This document shows, in pieces, positions 42,647 through 55,200 of a stretch of DNA of 64,000 nucleotides. Position 1 is the stretch's first letter; every line of letters starts with the position of its first letter. The stretch is from Candidatus Schekmanbacteria bacterium (lineage in GTDB: Bacteria > CSSED10-310 > JACPHN01). Made by a program: the position numbers and the translations under genes. Location of the stretch: NCBI GenBank assembly GCA_016188575.1, contig JACPHN010000084.1, forward strand, positions 15,085 to 79,084, in the 5' to 3' direction. The notes beneath the pieces are model-generated. The model was not told the DNA's origin. It saw only the letters and a list, made by a program, of their open reading frames with translations, and searched no databases.

Positions 42647-44724
42647 ATGAGTTGGAGCACGCTGAAGCTGAGCACAAAGCTCGTACTATCCTATCTCGCC
42701 ATCGGGCTACTGCCGCTCGCGATCGTATCCACGTGCGCGCTGCGAAACAGCTCCTCGAGCCTCGGCACCCAGGTAGTCCACCAGGTGGAAGCCGTCCGCG
42801 ACGCCCGCAAGCATCAGGTCGAGGACTATTTCGCCGACCGCCTCAAGATGCTCGTCGACGTGCAAGCGAATCTTCGTTTCACGGAAGGGATCGTCGCATA
42901 CGGGGCGGCGTTCAAGGAGGGCAAGACGAGCGCCGCGTACGCGGAGGTCGACCGCCAGCACCTGGCCGGGCTGAAACGCTTCATGGAGGTGTTCGGGTTT
43001 TATGATGTTTTCCTCATCGATCCCGCCGGGAATGTGGTCTTCACGGCGGCCCGGGAGAGCGACTTTGGGGAGAACGTGGTGGCCGGGTCGCTGCGCGGCA
43101 CCGGACTGGCGCGCGCCTTCGAGGCAGGAAAACGGGATGCAGCGTTCACCGATTTTTCCTGGTACGAGCCGAGCAAGGACGCGGCTGCTTTTATCAGCGT
43201 GCCGCTCGCCAATGACAGCAAGGAGCTGATCGGCGTGGCGGCCTTTCAACTGTTACTGGAGCGAGTCAACGAGATCATGCACCTGCGCGCAGGGTTATCA
43301 GACCTCGCCGAGGCCTACCTTGTCGGTTCCGATTTCCGCATGCGCTCGGACTCGAAGCATGATTCGCAGCGCACGGTCAAGGCTTCGTTTGCGGGCGACG
43401 TCGCGAGCGGCGGCGCCGACACGGAATGCGTTCGGGCGGCACTGGCAGGGAGGGAAGGCGTCATGACCGACGCCAAAGACTACGACGGCGTCGAAGTCGT
43501 TTGCGCACACGCCCCGCTGCAGATCGGCGGCGTCACCTGGGCAGTCATTCTCGAGGAGCATCGAGCGCAGGCGTTCGCAAGCGTCACCGCCCTCACGTGG
43601 CAAATCGGCGGTATTTCTCTGCTTTCGCTGGTCGCGATCCTGGCCGTCGCCTTGCTGACGACGCGGGCGATCGCCCGCCCGATCACCCGCGTCATCGACG
43701 GGCTGAGCGCCGGTGCGCTGCAGGTGGAGGGGGCCGCGGGGCAGGTCGCGGAATCGAGCGGGCAAATCGCCGAGGGAGCCAGCGAACAGGCGGCGAGCCT
43801 GGAGGAAACGTCGTCATCGCTCGAGGAAATGTCTTCGATGACGGCACAAAATGCCGACAACGCGCGGCAAGCGGCGAGCATGTCGCAGGACGCGCGCGCC
43901 AAGGGCGAACGCGGACAGGGGGCGATGACGCGCATGACCGAGGTCATGGCGGCGATCAAGAAATCTGCGGGGGAGATGGCGAAGATTATCAAGACTATCG
44001 ACGAGATCGCGTTTCAGACCAATCTCCTGGCGCTCAACGCCGCGGTGGAAGCGGCACGCGCCGGGGAAGCCGGCAAGGGATTCGCGGTGGTGGCGGAGGA
44101 GGTGCGGAACCTGGCCCAGCGCAGCGCCGCTGCCGCAAAGAACACCGCCGCGCTCATCGAGGAATCCCAGCGGAACGTCGAGAACGGCGTGGGCGTGTCG
44201 GCCGATGTCGCTGAGGTGCTGGGCGAGATCGTGACTGCGATCCGCAAGGTGACAGAGCTGGTCAGCGAAGTTTCCGCTGCCAGCGCGGAACAGTCGAAGG
44301 GCATCCAGCAGGTCAACATCGCGGTCGCCCAGATGGACAAGGTGACGCAGGCCAACGCCGCCAGCTCGGAGGAAGCGGCCTCGGCATCGGAAGAGCTCGC
44401 GGCTCAGGCCAAGGAGCTGCTCAGCCTGGTGGACTCGCTTTCGACCTTCGTGAGTGGGACCACGGCCAGCGCAGGGCGATCATCGGTGGCTGCGCGCCAG
44501 CGGAGTCGCGGCCGTCGCCCGCTCGGCGGCGCCGCGCGGCGAGTGGAGACCAAGACTCAGACAGCTCGCCCGCCCGCCGCACCCGCCAGGACCCGCGCCG
44601 TCGCGCGCGTGGATGGCAACGGCGCGACGACCGCGACGGCTTCTCATCCAGAGCGCCGCACCGATGCCGCGCCCAACCCCGCGCAGGTCATTCCCCTGGA
44701 CGACGAGGACCTCGCTGATTTCTG

Positions 44725-44725
<1 letters not shown>
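42647..44725 (+). CDS. Methyl-accepting chemotaxis protein with periplasmic dCache-like sensor
   Basis: A 692-residue membrane receptor. The ATG at 42647 is preferred for its GGAGG site. TM1 ([20 protein letters not shown]) and TM2 ([20 protein letters not shown]) bracket about 290 periplasmic residues with Cache features ([36 protein letters not shown]). A HAMP-like stretch and the long cytoplasmic coiled coil follow, with the conserved tip [20 protein letters not shown]. The C-terminal tail is rich in Ala/Arg and ends [11 protein letters not shown], which is not the classical NWETF methyltransferase tether. The stop overlaps the next start (TGATG). Confidence 0.93.
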
Positions 44726-47092
<2,367 letters not shown>

Positions 47093-47124
47093 GCGCTGCT
47101 CACCGTGCTCAGGAAAGGGCTGGC

Positions 47125-48324
47125 ATGGCCGATCGGGCGCACCGCATTCTGATCGTGGATGACAATCGCATCACGCTGAGGCTTCTCGAGCGCTTCCTCA
47201 GCTTCCAGGGGTACTCGTGCCGCTGCGTAAATCATCCCCACGTGGCGCTGCAGGAGGCCCCGAGCTTCGCCCCTGACCTCATGCTCCTCGACCTGATCAT
47301 GCCCGACATGACGGGCATCGAGCTGTGCCGCGCGATCAAGGCTGACGCCTGCCTCGCCGACAAGCCGGTCATGTTCCTGACCACTGCGGATGAAACCGCC
47401 GAAAAGATCGAGGCGTTCGACGCGGGCGCCGTGGACTACGTCTCCAAACCCGTGAACTTCCGCGAGCTGGGGGTGCGGATTCGCACTCATCTCGACCTCG
47501 CCGAGGCGCGTGAGAAACTGCGTCGCTACGCCGTCGAGATGGAAGCGCTGGCGGCGGAGCGGGCGAGCCAGCTCGTGCATGCGGATCGCCTCGCGTCGTT
47601 GGGCATCATGGCCGCGGGCCTCGCGCACGAGATCAAGAACCCCTTGACCTTCATCAGCGGCAACGTGCAGTCCTTGCGGCGTTTCTGGCCCCTGATCGCG
47701 GCCATGGTCGACCGCGTCAGGGGCGGGCTCAGCGGCGAGGAAGAGCGCAAGGCGCGGTTCATTCTCAAGGAGGTCCCAAACGTCCTGGAAGGAATGATGT
47801 CAGGAGTCGTCCGCATCGAAACTATCGTCGACGGCCTCCGAACCTTTTCCCGGAAGGACGATACGCACCACGTCTTGCTGGACGTGAACGCCGCGATCGA
47901 CGCCGCGCTCGTGCTCTGCACCGGCACGCTCGGCTCGCAGGTAGCGATCGGGGTCAGCAAGTCATCGCGCCCTGTCCTCACTCTGGGCGACGCACAGAAA
48001 ATCGAGCAGGTACTGGCCAACCTGCTCGTCAATTCCGCCCACGCCCTGGCGGACACGCCGGATCCACACATCTGGATCGGCTCCGAGCTGATCGGAACCA
48101 CCGTGCGCATTACCGTCACCGACAACGGATCGGGAATGCCCGTCGAGCTGCTTGACAAGATCTGGACCCCGTTCTTCACCACCAAGGAACCTGGCAAGGG
48201 CACGGGGCTCGGGCTTTCGATCTCTCGTTCGATCATCGAGGATCACCGGGGAACGATCGGCGCGGAGCTCCGCCCGGAGGGAGGCATGCGGTTTGAAATC
48301 AGGCTTCCAGCTTATTCCAATTAG
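47125..48324 (+). CDS. Receiver-histidine kinase (REC-HisKA-HATPase)
   Basis: A 399-residue soluble kinase with its receiver in front. The receiver (residues 5-125) has VDDNRI and Asp in [11 protein letters not shown]. After a coiled-coil linker the H-box [15 protein letters not shown] carries His168; the ATPase has the N-box ([12 protein letters not shown]), G1 (DNGSGMP), F (PFFTTKE) and G2 (GTGLGLSIS). There is no membrane segment. Receiver-first kinases commonly tune their activity by phosphorylation from another kinase, here plausibly CheA (inference). The ATG at 47125 follows cheB by 32 bases. Confidence 0.93.
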   Translation: MADRAHRILIVDDNRITLRLLERFLSFQGYSCRCVNHPHVALQEAPSFAPDLMLLDLIMPDMTGIELCRAIKADACLADKPVMFLTTADETAEKIEAFDAGAVDYVSKPVNFRELGVRIRTHLDLAEAREKLRRYAVEMEALAAERASQLVHADRLASLGIMAAGLAHEIKNPLTFISGNVQSLRRFWPLIAAMVDRVRGGLSGEEERKARFILKEVPNVLEGMMSGVVRIETIVDGLRTFSRKDDTHHVLLDVNAAIDAALVLCTGTLGSQVAIGVSKSSRPVLTLGDAQKIEQVLANLLVNSAHALADTPDPHIWIGSELIGTTVRITVTDNGSGMPVELLDKIWTPFFTTKEPGKGTGLGLSISRSIIEDHRGTIGAELRPEGGMRFEIRLPAYSN

Positions 48325-48348
48325 TTGCGGTCAGGAATGGAGGTCATC

Positions 48349-48813
48349 ATGGCGCGCCCGGAGCTGGGTCCCGCGAATCTGCTCGTGATCGATGACGAAC
48401 CGGGGATTCGGGAGCTTCTGAGCAGGCACTTCGCCTTTCTCGGCTACAGAGTCGATACCGCCGCAAACGGCAAGGAAGCGCTGGACTGCCTTTCCCGGCG
48501 CCGGTATGACGTGACGATCAGCGACATCAAGATGCCGGTGATGACGGGAGTGGAGCTTTTGCGGGTGGTGGGACGGGACTACCCGATGATGTCCACGATC
48601 ATGATTACGGGGTACGTCGACATGACGAACCTGCTGGACTGCATGCGGTATGGTGCGCACACCGTGGTGTACAAACCGCTCAATGATCTGCGCGAGCTCG
48701 AAGACGCGGTCCAGCAGTGTGTTCGCCACGCCCGCCACTGGGAGCGCAAGCTGCGCGAGCTGATCGACCTCAAACCGGCCCCCAAGGCGCCTGCGGCGCG
48801 CAGCGATGACTGA
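48349..48813 (+). CDS. Single-domain response regulator
   Basis: A 154-residue receiver. VIDDEPG is the acidic pocket, Asp in VTISDIKMPVMTG the acceptor, MITGY the switch residue and VYKPLND the Lys. The ATG at 48349 has GGAGG 5 bases upstream; two earlier in-frame starts (48325, 48337) are possible. About 25 C-terminal residues form a charged, probably helical tail (HWERKLRELIDL). The gene overlaps the second cheA by 8 bases and so is probably its direct partner. Confidence 0.92.
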   Translation: MARPELGPANLLVIDDEPGIRELLSRHFAFLGYRVDTAANGKEALDCLSRRRYDVTISDIKMPVMTGVELLRVVGRDYPMMSTIMITGYVDMTNLLDCMRYGAHTVVYKPLNDLRELEDAVQQCVRHARHWERKLRELIDLKPAPKAPAARSDD

Positions 48814-50713
48814 GCGCGCCGACCACGATTGGCAAGTCGACCCCGCGCTGATCGCCGAGTTCGTTGACGAGTCGAACGAAATGCTCGCGATGGCGGGTCG
48901 CGGCATCGTCGAGCTGGAAGCCGACGCGGCGGACGCCAGGACCATCGGTGCGATACTCAGGACGGTGCACACGCTGAAGGGAAACGCGGCCTTCTTCAAC
49001 ATGCTCGGCGTAAGGCGCCTGGCGCATCGCCTGGAGGACCTGATGGTGCTGGTCCGAGACGGCAAGATCGGCTACACGGAACCGATCGGCTCGGTGTTGC
49101 TGCGCGGCCTGGATGAGCTTCGCGAAATGCTTGGGCGCGTGCGCCGCGGCGAGGAGGAGGTCCGCGATGCCGAGGCGCTCGAGCGACAGCTCGAAGGCAT
49201 CTCTGCGGCCATGGGCGCAGGCAGAGCAGGGGATGTGGGGTCGCTATGGGAAGCGTTGTGCGACGCCTGTCGCGAGCTCGACGCCCTGGCGGAGGGCGAC
49301 GGCGAGCTCCGGTCCAGGGTGGAAGCGGTCGGCCGCTGCGTGCGCATGCTCAAACCGCACCTCGCGATCGGCGCCGCGGACGGAGCAGCCGTGTGCGACC
49401 GCAGCCCGTCGGGGCGCGTTTCCGAACCACTCGTCGCGCCAGGGGAACCGGCATTACCGGCGGCGGCAGATGCTGCCCAGGGCGACAAGAGCGCGGCCGC
49501 AGAGCGCATGCAGAAGACCATGCGGGTCTCGGAAGAAAGCATTGATCAGTTCTTGGAGCTCGTGGGCGATCTCGTGACGGTCGGCGAAATGCTCGACCAC
49601 GTTCGCCGGCGACTCGTCTCCGAAGCCGGGATGACCAAGACCGTCGTCGCGGTGGGCAAGACCCACGACATGTTTACCGCGTTGTCGGACCGCCTCCAGG
49701 CGAGCATTCTCGAGATCCGCAAGGTCCCGATCGGCAACCTGTTGAACCGCCTGCCGCGGGTCCTTCGCGACCTCGCCGTGCAGCAAGGCAAGCGCCTGCG
49801 GAGCACGCTCAACGGGAGCGAAACGCTGATCGACAAAAGTCTTCTGGAGGCGATCGAGGGGCCGCTGATGCACCTGGTTCGCAATGCGGCCGACCACGGG
49901 GTGGAGGATCCGGCGCAGCGCTGCGCAGTCGGGAAGCAACCGGAGGCGCTCGTGGACATCTCGGTCCGCGAGGAGGACGAGGTCATCGCGATTGCGATTC
50001 GCGACGACGGGCGCGGCATCGACGCGGCGGCGGTCGTGAGCAAGGCGATTGCGATGGGGTGGATCACGCGCGAGGAGGCGGCTCGTCTGTCGCAGCAGGA
50101 GGTGTTCGAGCTGCTGTTCGCTCCGGGGCTGTCGACGGCAGAGAAGGTCACCGACGTGTCGGGTCGCGGTGTAGGCATGGATGTGGTGAAGCGAAACATC
50201 GAGGAAATCGGCGGCCGAATCGAGGTAGAAAGCACGCCTGGCAAGGGGTCCGCGTTCACGCTGGTTTTCCCCAAGTCGGTAACGGCGCGTATCATCAAGG
50301 GATTCCTCGTCGCGGTAGATGGGGAGCGGTACGTGCTGCCCATGGCGGTGGTGGGCGAATCGTCGCCAGTCGCGCCGGAATGCGTCAGCCGCCTTCCTGG
50401 GGGCGGGTACTGCCTGCTGCGACAAGGGGCAGTGTTGCCGCTGATTCCGCTGGCGCCGTTGGTCGCGTGCGGGAACGATCGGGGGGCAGGCGTGTCCGCC
50501 GGCGTTGGGGTCACGGTGGAGTTGCTAAGCCAGCGCTTCATCCTGCTTGTCGACCAGGTGCTGGGCATCCAGAGCGTGGTCATCAAGCAGATTGAGGGGC
50601 TGCCTGGCGCGCCGGAGCTGGTCGCTGGTGGCACGATACTCGGCGATGAGCGCGTCGCTATCGTTCTGGACGTTGAAGCCCTGGCGCGCGCCCTGGTGCC
50701 CGCGGCTGGTTAG
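48806..50713 (+). CDS. cheA: Second CheA-type histidine kinase
   Basis: A 635-residue CheA with one HPt domain (residues about 10-115, His55 in VHTLKGNAAFF). A variable linker of about 120 residues follows with no CheY-binding domain that I can recognise, then the dimerisation domain (IDQFLELVGDLVTVGEML), the ATPase (VRNAADHGVEDP, DDGRGIDA, SGRGVGMDVV) and a CheW-like end (FLVAVDGERYVLPMAVV). It differs clearly from the first cheA at 39483, so it is not a recent duplicate. Its stop interlocks with that of the convergent HPt gene (TTAG). Confidence 0.93.
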   Translation: MTERADHDWQVDPALIAEFVDESNEMLAMAGRGIVELEADAADARTIGAILRTVHTLKGNAAFFNMLGVRRLAHRLEDLMVLVRDGKIGYTEPIGSVLLRGLDELREMLGRVRRGEEEVRDAEALERQLEGISAAMGAGRAGDVGSLWEALCDACRELDALAEGDGELRSRVEAVGRCVRMLKPHLAIGAADGAAVCDRSPSGRVSEPLVAPGEPALPAAADAAQGDKSAAAERMQKTMRVSEESIDQFLELVGDLVTVGEMLDHVRRRLVSEAGMTKTVVAVGKTHDMFTALSDRLQASILEIRKVPIGNLLNRLPRVLRDLAVQQGKRLRSTLNGSETLIDKSLLEAIEGPLMHLVRNAADHGVEDPAQRCAVGKQPEALVDISVREEDEVIAIAIRDDGRGIDAAAVVSKAIAMGWITREEAARLSQQEVFELLFAPGLSTAEKVTDVSGRGVGMDVVKRNIEEIGGRIEVESTPGKGSAFTLVFPKSVTARIIKGFLVAVDGERYVLPMAVVGESSPVAPECVSRLPGGGYCLLRQGAVLPLIPLAPLVACGNDRGAGVSAGVGVTVELLSQRFILLVDQVLGIQSVVIKQIEGLPGAPELVAGGTILGDERVAIVLDVEALARALVPAAG

Positions 50714-51072
50714 ACGTCTCCCAGCGCGGCCAGGAGCTCGTCGAGCTCCGACTGCGCGTACGCTAGCAGGGCATCGACCTCGGCAACGTCGGCGCGCCGG
50801 GCCGCAGCTTCCAGGGCTCGGGCACTCGCTTCGAGCCGGCAGGCGCCGACCGATCCGGCGAGCCCCTTGAGCGCGTGCGCTTTGCGCCACGCTTGATCCA
50901 AGTCGCCACGCGTACACGCGCACCGAAGCTCGTCGAAGCGCTGGCGGGAATCTTCCCGGAAAATTTCCAGGACTTGCCGGAACAGCTCCCAATCGCCGTC
51001 GACTCGCTCGAGAAGAAACGCGCGTGCGAATACGGGCAAGGAGCCGATTTCTGGCGCCCTCGCAGCCCCCAC
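50710..51072 (-). CDS. Histidine phosphotransfer (HPt) protein
   Basis: A 120-residue single HPt domain. The active His is in KAHALKGLAGSVGA, with flanking helices (FRQVLEIFREDSRQRFDELR; LEASARALEAAARR). The GTG at 51072 is chosen: it lies 2 bases after the cheX stop with GGAGAG about 7 bases upstream; longer frames overlap cheX. It forms a minus-strand operon cheY-cheX-HPt. It could shuttle phosphate between the REC-kinase and the single receivers (inference). Confidence 0.82.
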   Translation of the reverse strand: MGAARAPEIGSLPVFARAFLLERVDGDWELFRQVLEIFREDSRQRFDELRCACTRGDLDQAWRKAHALKGLAGSVGACRLEASARALEAAARRADVAEVDALLAYAQSELDELLAALGDV

Positions 51073-51074
51073 GC

Positions 51075-51548
51075 CTAGCTCTCCGCCCGGCCCATGGCGA
51101 GCTCCAGGCGCAGCCGCCCCCAAGCGGCGGCCAGGTCCTCGCGGCGGACCGGCCAGGAGCGGTTGGAGTGGTGGATTTCATGCGCCCGGCCGGTGATCAG
51201 GCTCGGCACCGTCATGTCGCAGGCGATCCCGTGCTCGCCCATGCGCCGCCGCAGATCGCCTGCCACCATGTTGCAGTATTCTCCCACTGCATCGAGAACC
51301 TCGGCGGCGTCGGCGTCGAAGCTCTCTCCGAGCAGCATCTCGGCCAGGGCCGCCGCACTGGTCTTGCACGTTGAAATGACCAGGGCGCCGCCTACGTCCC
51401 CGGTAAAGCCAATCAATGCGGAAACCTCCACCGTCACGTTCTGGCCCGAGGCCGCAGCAAGCGGCGTCAAAGGCAGGCCCGTCAACATCTCGCTCATGTC
51501 GGATGCCGCCGCGGCAGCATCGGCAAACCAATCTTCCAGCGCTGTCAC
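51075..51548 (-). CDS. cheX: CheX-like phosphatase of CheY-P
   Basis: A 157-residue protein of the CheC/CheX/FliY phosphatase superfamily. The fold is suggested by VEVSALIGFTGDVGGALVIS (central strands) and by the single active helix DAVGEYCNMVAGDL, which has the Glu..Asn pair (ExxN) used to hydrolyse CheY-phosphate. CheX-type proteins have one such helix and CheC two, so CheX fits. The GTG start at 51548 has a GGAGAG site. It is placed directly after the cheY gene, matching its role. Confidence 0.85.
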   Translation of the reverse strand: MTALEDWFADAAAAASDMSEMLTGLPLTPLAAASGQNVTVEVSALIGFTGDVGGALVISTCKTSAAALAEMLLGESFDADAAEVLDAVGEYCNMVAGDLRRRMGEHGIACDMTVPSLITGRAHEIHHSNRSWPVRREDLAAAWGRLRLELAMGRAES

Positions 51549-51563
51549 CGTGCTCTCCGCTGT

Positions 51564-51917
51564 TCAAAGGACCGCGTCGATCTTTTCCTTCAGCGTCTCG
51601 GGCTTGAACGGCTTGACGATGTAGTTGTTCACGCCTGCCTTTACCGCTTCGACAACGTCCTCCCTGCCGGCCTGGGTCGTCACCATGATGATCGGTGTCG
51701 TCTTGTCCGTTTCGCGGATCTTGGAGACGAACTCCAGCCCGTTCATTTCCGGCATGTTCCAGTCTGTGAGGATGAGATCGACCTTGCCTTGGGCCAGCAT
51801 GGACAGGGCTTCCTTGCCATTCGTCGCCTCGACCGCGTCTTCCAGACCGATCTGCTTGAGCGCATTCTTGACGATCCGCCGCATCACAAGCGAATCATCG
51901 ACAACAAGAACTTTCAT
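51564..51917 (-). CDS. cheY: CheY-type response regulator
   Basis: A 117-residue minimal receiver: VVDDSLVMRRIVKNAL, acceptor Asp in LILTDWNMPEMNG, Thr in MVTTQAG and Lys in YIVKPFKPE. It is the closest to classical CheY of the receivers here. The ATG at 51917 has GGAG 8 bases upstream; an earlier in-frame start (51935) lacks one. It leads the cheY-cheX-HPt operon, running towards the main cluster. Confidence 0.95.
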   Translation of the reverse strand: MKVLVVDDSLVMRRIVKNALKQIGLEDAVEATNGKEALSMLAQGKVDLILTDWNMPEMNGLEFVSKIRETDKTTPIIMVTTQAGREDVVEAVKAGVNNYIVKPFKPETLKEKIDAVL

Positions 51918-51970
51918 GATACTACTCCGCAACAACGCCGTGGGGGGGAGGGGGATTTCGCAGCCAGTCT

Positions 51971-52106
51971 AGGAGCTGCGCGGCTCGCATGCAAGGCCCA
52001 GTTGGCTACCTGGCGCGGCAGGCGACCGCCCCCTCGTTCCCTCTCCTAGTTGGCGGGGGAGGTGAGGTGGGGGGTCTCCGTGCGGCGGAGCAGGCGGTGG
52101 ATTCAG
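51971..52106. repeat. Intergenic inverted-repeat element, copy E
   Basis: The right end GCAGGCGGTGGATTCAG matches the family; the left end and centre (CTCCTAGTTGGCGGGGGAGG) are diverged. It occupies much of the 358-base divergent gap between cheY and the giant FG-GAP gene; no clear promoter was found in the rest. Confidence 0.55.
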
Positions 52107-52275
52107 GCGGCTGTCGCGCGCTTGCAATCATGCCGCGACCCGTGCATAGAGAATGTGAGCCGTTCGCGGCGGGTCAGAGAGCGACAGCGCGGAGCACGCG
52201 CGGTTGGAGCTGATAGAGAAGGCTTCCGGCAATCGGCAACCGGCGGCAGGACGACGGGACTGGAGGATGCGGCCC

Positions 52276-55200
52276 ATGTCAAGGATACGTCGAATCGCAA
52301 TCGCGCCCATGGTACTCTGCACCTGCTCTCTGGCCGCCATGGGCGCCACAGAGGCTCGCGTTTCCTTCGTGGAGAGCCTGGCCGCACCCCTGGCCTTCCC
52401 GAATGGTGGCGGCGCCATCGCGGTCGCCAAGGCCGATTTCGACGGCGACGGCAACCTGGACCTCGCGGCGCCGTATCTCGTGCAAAATCGCGGGTATGTG
52501 GCGGTCTTGCTCGGGACAGGCCGCGGCACGTTTCTCGGTCCGGTGTCCGTGGCAGTGCCTGACCAGGCATCGGGCCAGGGCGCGTACGGGCGGGGCATCG
52601 CCACCCGGGATCTCGACGGGGACGGGATAATCGACATTTTGCTCGCCTCCGACGAGCACCAGGGGCTGCTCTTCTACCACGGGCGGGGCGATGGCACCTT
52701 TGATGCGCCGCGCCTCTCGGCCCTGGGACACCGCGCGCGCGGCGTGCAGCTCGGCGATGTCAGCGGCGACGGTCGCCTGGATGCCGTGAGCTACAGCGCC
52801 TCGGAAAGCAGCGTGATTGTGGGCGTGGGGACGGGCGACGGATCGTTCACGGCGGGAGCGACGCAGGCGGTGGGGACGAACCCGCAGGATCTGGCGCTCG
52901 CCGATGTCGACGGCGTCAATGGCGCGGACATCGTCGTAGGGAGCTGGGATGGCCGGGCCGTCGGGGTGCTGCTGAACGATGGCAGCGGCGGATTCTCTGG
53001 TGCGCTCAGCTCCCCGGAGAACGTCGAGATCGCTGGCCTCTACGTGGCGGACTATACCGGAGATGGGAAAGCAGACGTCCTCTTTTCTGGCGGCACGGAC
53101 CGCATGGGGCTCGCTCCGGGCAACGGTGACGGCACTTTCGCCACGCTCGCGTACGACAGCCTCGTTCCCATGGAAAGCTGGCCCAAGCGGGTTTATGGCG
53201 AAAACGTCCCGCCGGACCTCAACGGGGACGGAAACCCCGACGCCGTCTTCGGTCATGGCGCGAACTACGTTTCCGTGGTCCTCGGGGATGGCGCCGGCGG
53301 TCTGAGCACCTCAATCTGGGTGGCGTCACCGGGCCCCCGGCCGATTTCCACGTACCTCGATATCTGCGAAATACCCAGCGTGGTCGTGGGCGATTTCGAT
53401 GGCAATGGCGTCCTGGACCTCGCGGCGGCGGCGGGCGAGACCAACTCGCGCGTAGGGGGCGTGTCCGTGTTGCTCGGGGTCGCCGGGAAAGCGGGGACCT
53501 TTCTCGCTCCCCGCAGCTTTTCCTTGAGCCGCACATTGGCCTCGACAACGCGCAGCGCGGTGCTGTCCGACGTCAATGGCGACGAGCGCCTCGACCTGCT
53601 GGCGATCACGGATGCCCTGGATTTCGTTCCGGGACTGGGCGACGGAACGTTTGGCACCAGCTTGACGGCGATCGGTCACATTTCGGGGCCAGGTGAGGGG
53701 TATTCCACACTGCGGGCGGCCGACTTCGACGCAGACGACAAGCTCGATGTGGTGTTCCTCGGCGGGGACGGCGTGCAGGGCGGACCCGGGCCGCGGCACC
53801 TGATCGGCTACGGAGACGGCAACGGAAGTTTCAGCGTCGACACGGTCCTGACCGCGGCAAACCCGAGCACCGGCGGCGGTAACGTCGTCACCGCTGCTCT
53901 GGATGGCGATACGTCGCCGGATCTCGCAGTGTGGACTTCATCCGGCGACATCCAGCTCTACCTGTACGGTCTCGGCGGCCCGCGCACGTTCGACCGTCTG
54001 GACGCGACACTACCGCTGGGGCCGCTGGGCTTCTACCCGGGCACGGGGCTGGTCGCGGCCGACTTCGACCAGGACGGCATCCAGGACATCGTGACCCGCG
54101 AGGGCTCGGGGGCTGGCTCCTCACGCGTTCTGTATTTTCGGGGCACCGGTGGCGGCGCCTTTGCGGAAGCCGGCTATGTGGACGCCTCACTGCCCGAAAT
54201 CAACAACTTCGCGGCCGCGGATCTGGATAGCGACGGTGATCCAGATATCCTCGCGATCGGAGGCAATGAGGTCTACGTGTTCCTGGGCAACGGCAACGGG
54301 ACCTTTGGGCCACAGACAGCATACGCCGGAGGCGTCGCCACGACCTGGCCCGCCACTGCCGACTTTGACGCCGACGGCGAGCTCGACGTCGCCGTCGCAA
54401 ACTCGGGAAGCACTTTCGCCGACGGTTTCTCCGTCCTTCCTGGCGCCGGCGCCGGGGTGCTGGCGGAGCGCATCCGCTTCGCCATCGGCCACAACTGGGC
54501 GTACACGGCTCTGGCCGGCGACCTCGACGCGGATGCCAGGACCGATCTCGTGGTAGGACATTCGGGGACAGGTCGCAACTATTTCACGGTATTGCGCAAC
54601 GACTCGGGGCCGCGAGCGGATCTCAGCCTGGCCATCGGCGCGAGTCCGAACCCGGTAGATGTGGGCCAGCGGTTGACCTTCACGGCGACGGTCACCAACA
54701 ATGGCCCGGATCCAGCGACCGGCGTGGCGCTGGCCGGCACGGTGCCGCGAAACCTACGCGTCTACGAGCTGACCGCGGAGCGCGGCGCGTGCTCCGGCAC
54801 CGCCAGCGTGACGTGCTCCTTCGACGATCTGGACGTCGGCGGGCAAGCGAGCGTCACTGTGGTCGTCATCCCCACCGCGGTCTCGACCACGGGCTGGTTC
54901 ATGGGCGCCGTGTGGAGTGAGGTGGCGGATCCCGATACCGCAAACAATGGAGCCGCGGCCTCGCCGACCGTGAACCGGCACGCGGTGCGGCTTTTCGGCC
55001 CCACCAATGTGTCTCCCGGCGACACCATCGAGCTCGGCGTGGCGTGGTCGAACACGCTCGAGACCCGTGTCGAGGATGCGGTGGTCGTGGTCGCGCTGCC
55101 GCGAGCGATTGACTACGTGAGCAGCTCCGGCGGAGGGGTCTACTATCCGGAGCGGCACGAGGTGTTCTGGAAGCTGGGGGATGTGGAGCAGGCGCAGCAG